DNA of 64,000 nucleotides from contig NZ_BDCC01000012.1 in assembly GCF_001613305.1 (NCBI RefSeq), forward strand, positions 310,001 to 374,000. The letters are read 5' to 3'. The notes below the pieces were generated by a model. That model was not told where the DNA came from. It worked only from the letters and a program-made list of their open reading frames with translations, and did no database searches. This DNA comes from Nocardia vaccinii NBRC 15922 (GTDB taxonomy: Bacteria; Actinomycetota; Actinomycetes; Mycobacteriales; Mycobacteriaceae). A program made the translations under genes and the position numbers. This document shows, in pieces, positions 61,657-64,000 of this stretch. Each line of letters begins with the position of its first letter. Within the stretch, counting starts at the first letter, position 1.

Positions 61657-61785
61657 TCAGCACAAACGTGCATCGCATGACAATCCGCCGCAGGAATAGC
61701 ACGAGCTACCCATGCTCAAGACGCCCATCTGATCAGCTTCGACCACTGTGTCGACCCGAACATCCAAATCAAAGTCAGCATACAT
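61657..61785 (-). CDS. Lanthipeptide precursor peptide
   Basis: 42 aa, found by reading the minus strand between the regulator and lanC. GAGGGGG lies 8 bp before ATG 61785, an excellent ribosome site. The leader contains FDLDV (residues 5-9), the F-N/D-L-D box used by class I LanB enzymes, and is acidic (DFDLD, VD, VEAD). The C-terminal part MGSSCYSCGGLSCDARLC holds Cys at 29, 32, 37 and 42 and Ser at 27, 28, 31 and 36 (plus Ser24), with no Thr; the last residue is Cys. Codon use (TTT, TTG, TCA, TAT) is less GC-rich than in neighbours. The cleavage site is uncertain, probably after Gly21 or near Leu23/Gly26. Confidence 0.85.
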   Translation of the reverse strand: MYADFDLDVRVDTVVEADQMGVLSMGSSCYSCGGLSCDARLC

Positions 61786-61893
61786 ATAACACACCCCCTC
61801 TCATATGAATCCATATCCGACATGGAGCGCACGCCCGCAGGCGTGGCCGTATCCGCGCCCCCGCAGCCTTCGGCGATACTGCAACACCAATAG

Positions 61894-61948
61894 CAGTCGA
61901 ATCTTCGACCGGCGGGCAACTTATTCAGGACCGGGCCGAATTCGACTG
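61894..61948 (-). promoter_or_regulatory. StrR-type half-sites upstream of the precursor
   Basis: CAGTCGAA (61894-61901) and TTCGACTG (61941-61948) are inverted copies of the half-site known for StrR-type activators (GTTCGACTG/CAGTCGAAC). A compact palindrome GTCGAA-TC-TTCGAC overlaps the first (61896-61909). They lie 110-165 bp upstream of the precursor start and next to a StrR-like gene. The spacing and orientation differ from the classic inward pair with 11-bp spacing, so exact recognition is uncertain. The remaining sequence of this gap shows no convincing -10/-35 pair. Confidence 0.5.
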
Positions 61949-61996
61949 TACACCGGGGTTGTTCAGAAACATAGGCGCCGCAGCGGCCCAGATCGG

Positions 61997-63046
61997 CTAA
62001 TCAGGAACAAAGCTATTACGATCAGCTCGACGGGCCAATGAATTCGCCAGATCTTGCCAGCTCTGCGAATGCTGCCGCGCTAGTTCGACAACCAATTCGG
62101 CACAATGCATTGGCAGACTGTCGGCAATCGAGTCCCACGTCGTCGGTTCCAGCGGAACAATATCCAGCATACGCAGCAGCCTGCGCCCCTGTTCTGTGAA
62201 CCGCAACGACGGATCCGCGCGAAGCTGCCGGATCATGGCGCTCGAATCTCTCAGCCCCCTGCGGCGCTCCGACTGCCGATCAGGCACCGCTACGCAATGG
62301 ACATCGCCCGTTCTGGTTGAAACCTCGGCTCCCCCGCCTGGTCGCGCCACAGTTGCGGAATCTTCGCGGATCTGACGTTGCGCTCTCTTCACCGTCGATA
62401 GCGAAGCACCCGTGGCCGATGCCGCTGCTTGCGCCGGCGCGCCGGGGTTGACCTCCAAGAACTCCAGCACCTGGCGACGTCGGTCCCCGGCCTCGATCGG
62501 ACGGGAGACGCCGTCACTTCCCACTCGCTCGGCAGGCCAGTGCGGATTTTCCGCAGCGACCCCCCTCCGGATGACTGCAACAGTCTTGTCGGACAGCCCC
62601 ACTACCCGGGCAACCCGCCGGTTCGACCACTCAGGGTAGTCGTGCAGTATGCGGTCGGCCGCGGCCCTCCGATCAGACAGCGACAACGGCAGTCCATGCG
62701 CACTGTTCATACGCACTGCCGCCACGAACGCCTCTCGCGCATCCCCGTCGAAATACACTGCATCGATTACGTTTGCCCCGATGCATTGTGCTGCCCGCAG
62801 CCGATGCACTCCATCGACGACCATCATTGTCTGCCGATGAACAACAATCGGCGGCAGGCTGTCAACCACTTCGGTCAGACTCTGCACGTGCAGGTGATTC
62901 TCCCCTGCGGCTCGCGGCGAACCACATACGCGAACTCGCTCGATCGGAATCTGCACGATCATCGGAGTCCCAGCGGCAGATGCCGAATAAAGCGCATGAT
63001 CGCCACGGAGGGTCGATTTCTTCGGTATGTCGGCAACCTGTTTCAT
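61997..63046 (-). CDS. ParB/StrR-family pathway-specific activator
   Basis: 349 aa from ATG 63046, with GGGAGGGG 8-15 bp upstream. The ParB-like N-domain reads HVQSLTEVVDSLPPIVVHRQ, TMMVVDGVHRLRAAQCIGAN and VRMNSAHGLPLSLSDRRAAA, then a helix-turn-helix PEWSNRRVARVVGLSDKTVA. This order is that of StrR, NovG and Teg-type activators of antibiotic clusters rather than chromosome-partition ParB. A second recognition-like helix (APAQAAASATGASLSTVKRA) occurs around residue 215. It is transcribed toward the precursor gene and probably switches on the lanthipeptide operon. Confidence 0.85.
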   Translation of the reverse strand: MKQVADIPKKSTLRGDHALYSASAAGTPMIVQIPIERVRVCGSPRAAGENHLHVQSLTEVVDSLPPIVVHRQTMMVVDGVHRLRAAQCIGANVIDAVYFDGDAREAFVAAVRMNSAHGLPLSLSDRRAAADRILHDYPEWSNRRVARVVGLSDKTVAVIRRGVAAENPHWPAERVGSDGVSRPIEAGDRRRQVLEFLEVNPGAPAQAAASATGASLSTVKRAQRQIREDSATVARPGGGAEVSTRTGDVHCVAVPDRQSERRRGLRDSSAMIRQLRADPSLRFTEQGRRLLRMLDIVPLEPTTWDSIADSLPMHCAELVVELARQHSQSWQDLANSLARRADRNSFVPD

Positions 63047-63434
63047 GAACGAACCCCTCCCACCCGTGCGCACAATATAATTCGTGGCGCATCGGATACG
63101 TTTTCACTATAATCAGTTTCTCGATCGAATACCGTCACCGACGCGTGGCCTGCGGATACATTCCGGTGCGCCGAAAACGCGCTAGCTCTCGGTCAGATGT
63201 CGGCATCGCTGGTGCGACAGCTGCCCCGCCCTAATTGCCATCGCCCGAACGCCCTCGCTCCCAGCGACTTCTGCGAAATGGCGCTCGCAGCGTCTCGGCC
63301 CGTCGACCGTTGATCGACGGTATGGTCGGCGGTATCCAAACCGGGCAGGAAGTTGGAGCTCGAAGAATCCGGCTGGTTCCTTCACATGGCCCAGAGACAG
63401 CCTGCGTTCGACGCCCTTGCGCGGGTGTCAGGAA

Positions 63435-63548
63435 GCGACCGTCTCGAACAGGCGGTTGAGCTTGTCGGTGAAGTTCCAGCGATCCGTCCCCGCCTTCTTT
63501 CTCGCCGCCGGACTCCAGCTTCGGGTCTCCAACCGTGGTTGACATCAT
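63435..63548 (-). pseudogene. Decayed XRE-type regulator N-terminus
   Basis: A frame from ATG 63548 or 63545 starts MSTTVGDPKLESGGEKEG, then the typical XRE-family opening GTDRWNFTDKLNRLFETV continues in the next frame, ending at a stop. One frameshift would join them. The DNA-binding part that should follow is absent. A good promoter (TTGACG 63614-63609, 17 bp, TACTGT 63591-63586, minus strand) is still present upstream. From 63047 to 63434 I see no supportable gene. Confidence 0.4.
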
Positions 63549-63689
63549 CGAGCACCCCCATGACTCCGATTCGAGAACCGGCCCCACAGTAGGACGAAAG
63601 GTTGAGAGCGTCAACCTCTTTCGGCGGTAGACTCCAGCAGGATGGAGTATGGCTGGATGCCAGGAATCTCTGGGCGTACGCCGCTGTTG

Positions 63690-63846
63690 CAGCAACATCG
63701 TCAGCCCGGCGGTGACCGCGTCCTGGTCGCGGGGCCGGTCATCGGACGTGTCCGGTCAGCGCGGCAAGCTCCGAGCCGGCGGCCAGGATCGCCTCCAGGC
63801 TCTGCCGGTCGCCGGCATCGAGATTGGCCCCGACCACGTAATAGAA
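63690..63846 (-). pseudogene. ISL3-type transposase remnant, C-terminal part
   Basis: The leftward frame reads NLDAGDRQSLEAILAAGSEL then AALTGHVR and a stop at 63739-63741; an adjoining frame continues RDQDAVTAGLT. In intact ISL3-type transposases similar segments (ILAxCPELAAxxxHVRxFA, then DxDAVxxGLTLP) are 60-70 residues apart, so an internal deletion is inferred. It lies between rplS and the lanthipeptide island and would follow the fragment at 55529-55951 in a complete protein. Confidence 0.5.
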
Positions 63847-63876
63847 GAATCCCCTGGCCATTCGGCCAGGGGATTC
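63847..63876 (-). terminator. Intrinsic-type terminator of rplS
   Basis: GAATCCCCTGGCC (63847-63859) and GGCCAGGGGATTC (63864-63876) form a perfect 13-bp stem with a 4-base loop, 30 bp after the rplS stop. On the minus strand it is followed by TTCTATTA, a short T-rich tail. Confidence 0.8.
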
Positions 63877-63906
63877 GAACAACGCAATCCCGTCAGCGGG
63901 ATGTGG

Positions 63907-64000
63907 TCAGCGCTTTTCCTTGATCTTGGCGGCCTTGCCGCGCAGATCGCGCAGGTAGTACAGCTTGGCCCGGCGGACATCGCCGCGGGTCACCACATCG
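63907..64000 (-). CDS. rplS: 50S ribosomal protein L19, C-terminal end only
   Basis: The gene runs off the right edge. The visible end reads [20 protein letters not shown] then [10 protein letters not shown] and a stop at 63907-63909. [20 protein letters not shown] is the signature C-terminus of L19, which sits at the 30S-50S interface. In relatives lepB follows rplS directly; here about 8.4 kb of foreign-looking DNA intervenes. Confidence 0.93.
   Translation of the reverse strand, partial: DVVTRGDVRRAKLYYLRDLRGKAAKIKEKR

Noticed and set aside
61716..61919. Alternative 67-codon leftward frame overlapping the precursor
   Set aside because: Cys/Trp-rich by chance; lacks a ribosome site and has no leader box, while the overlapping frame has both.
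61997..63046. Chromosome or plasmid partition ParB
   Set aside because: No parA, no parS-like GTTTCACGTGAAAC site, and the sequence follows StrR-type activators.
1..64000. tRNA, rRNA or CRISPR arrays
   Set aside because: No cloverleaf, rRNA segment or repeat-spacer array was recognised on either strand by eye.

Overview
The window is high-GC actinobacterial DNA, most likely from Nocardia or a close relative in Nocardiaceae. The right half has the actinobacterial housekeeping order rplS - lepB - rnhB - DUF2469 - yraN - comM - dprA - xerC - M23 peptidase - rpsB - tsf - pyrH - frr - cdsA - rlmN, and the fadE5 product is very close to the mycobacterial one. No search could be run, so family names rest on motifs and remembered family sequences.

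Layout. 1-5.2 kb: a cut DoxX-like gene, an ECF sigma factor with a SnoaL-like domain, and a TetR-led operon (atypical SDR, cytosolic NMT1-like protein, nitroreductase, NmrA-like protein). 5.4-11.5 kb: a FadR-type regulator with two family III CoA transferases, an amidohydrolase and an acyl-CoA dehydrogenase. 11.6-24.8 kb: a catabolic region with an NCS1 permease, a leftward operon (hyuA, hyuB, aryl-AMP ligase, salicylyl-CoA-type monooxygenase, tetR) and a divergent rightward operon (maleate isomerase-like, VOC protein, small protein, alpha/beta hydrolase). Both operons start from one intergenic region full of TTGAC/GTCAA half-sites. 24.8-40.4 kb: fructosamine kinase-like, GH3-like, a MarR-MFS cassette lying between remnants of a second rlmN copy, intact rlmN, Mut7-C RNase, fadE5, a double-TetR regulator with a second MFS pump, a 2OG-Fe dioxygenase, LapA and a Tat-type phosphatase. 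40.4-55.4 kb: the housekeeping block, with an 80-bp tandem repeat at the 5' end of cdsA and two tandem lepB genes.

55.5-63.9 kb: an island splits the usual rplS-lepB neighbourhood. It carries what looks like a complete core for a class I lanthipeptide: a StrR/ParB-type activator, a 42-residue precursor gene found by reading the sequence (complement 61657-61785), a LanC cyclase with all zinc ligands, a full-length LanB dehydratase and a luciferase-like flavin/F420 oxidoreductase of the kind that reduces dehydroalanine. Degenerate ISL3-type transposase fragments lie at both ends. The precursor has an FDLDV leader box and a Ser/Cys-rich core with four Cys and no Thr. A perfect 18-bp hairpin directly after the precursor stop probably limits read-through into the enzyme genes. 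No dedicated protease, exporter or immunity gene is visible. This is the best candidate in the window for an undescribed system.

Other points of note are two apparently leaderless promoters with palindromic operators on or beside the start codon (TetR at 1294, NCS1 permease at 11608), a DHA2 pump fused to three carboxypeptidase-regulatory-like domains, a hyuB fused to a Cys-rich zinc-type domain, and an SDR lacking the catalytic Tyr and Ser.
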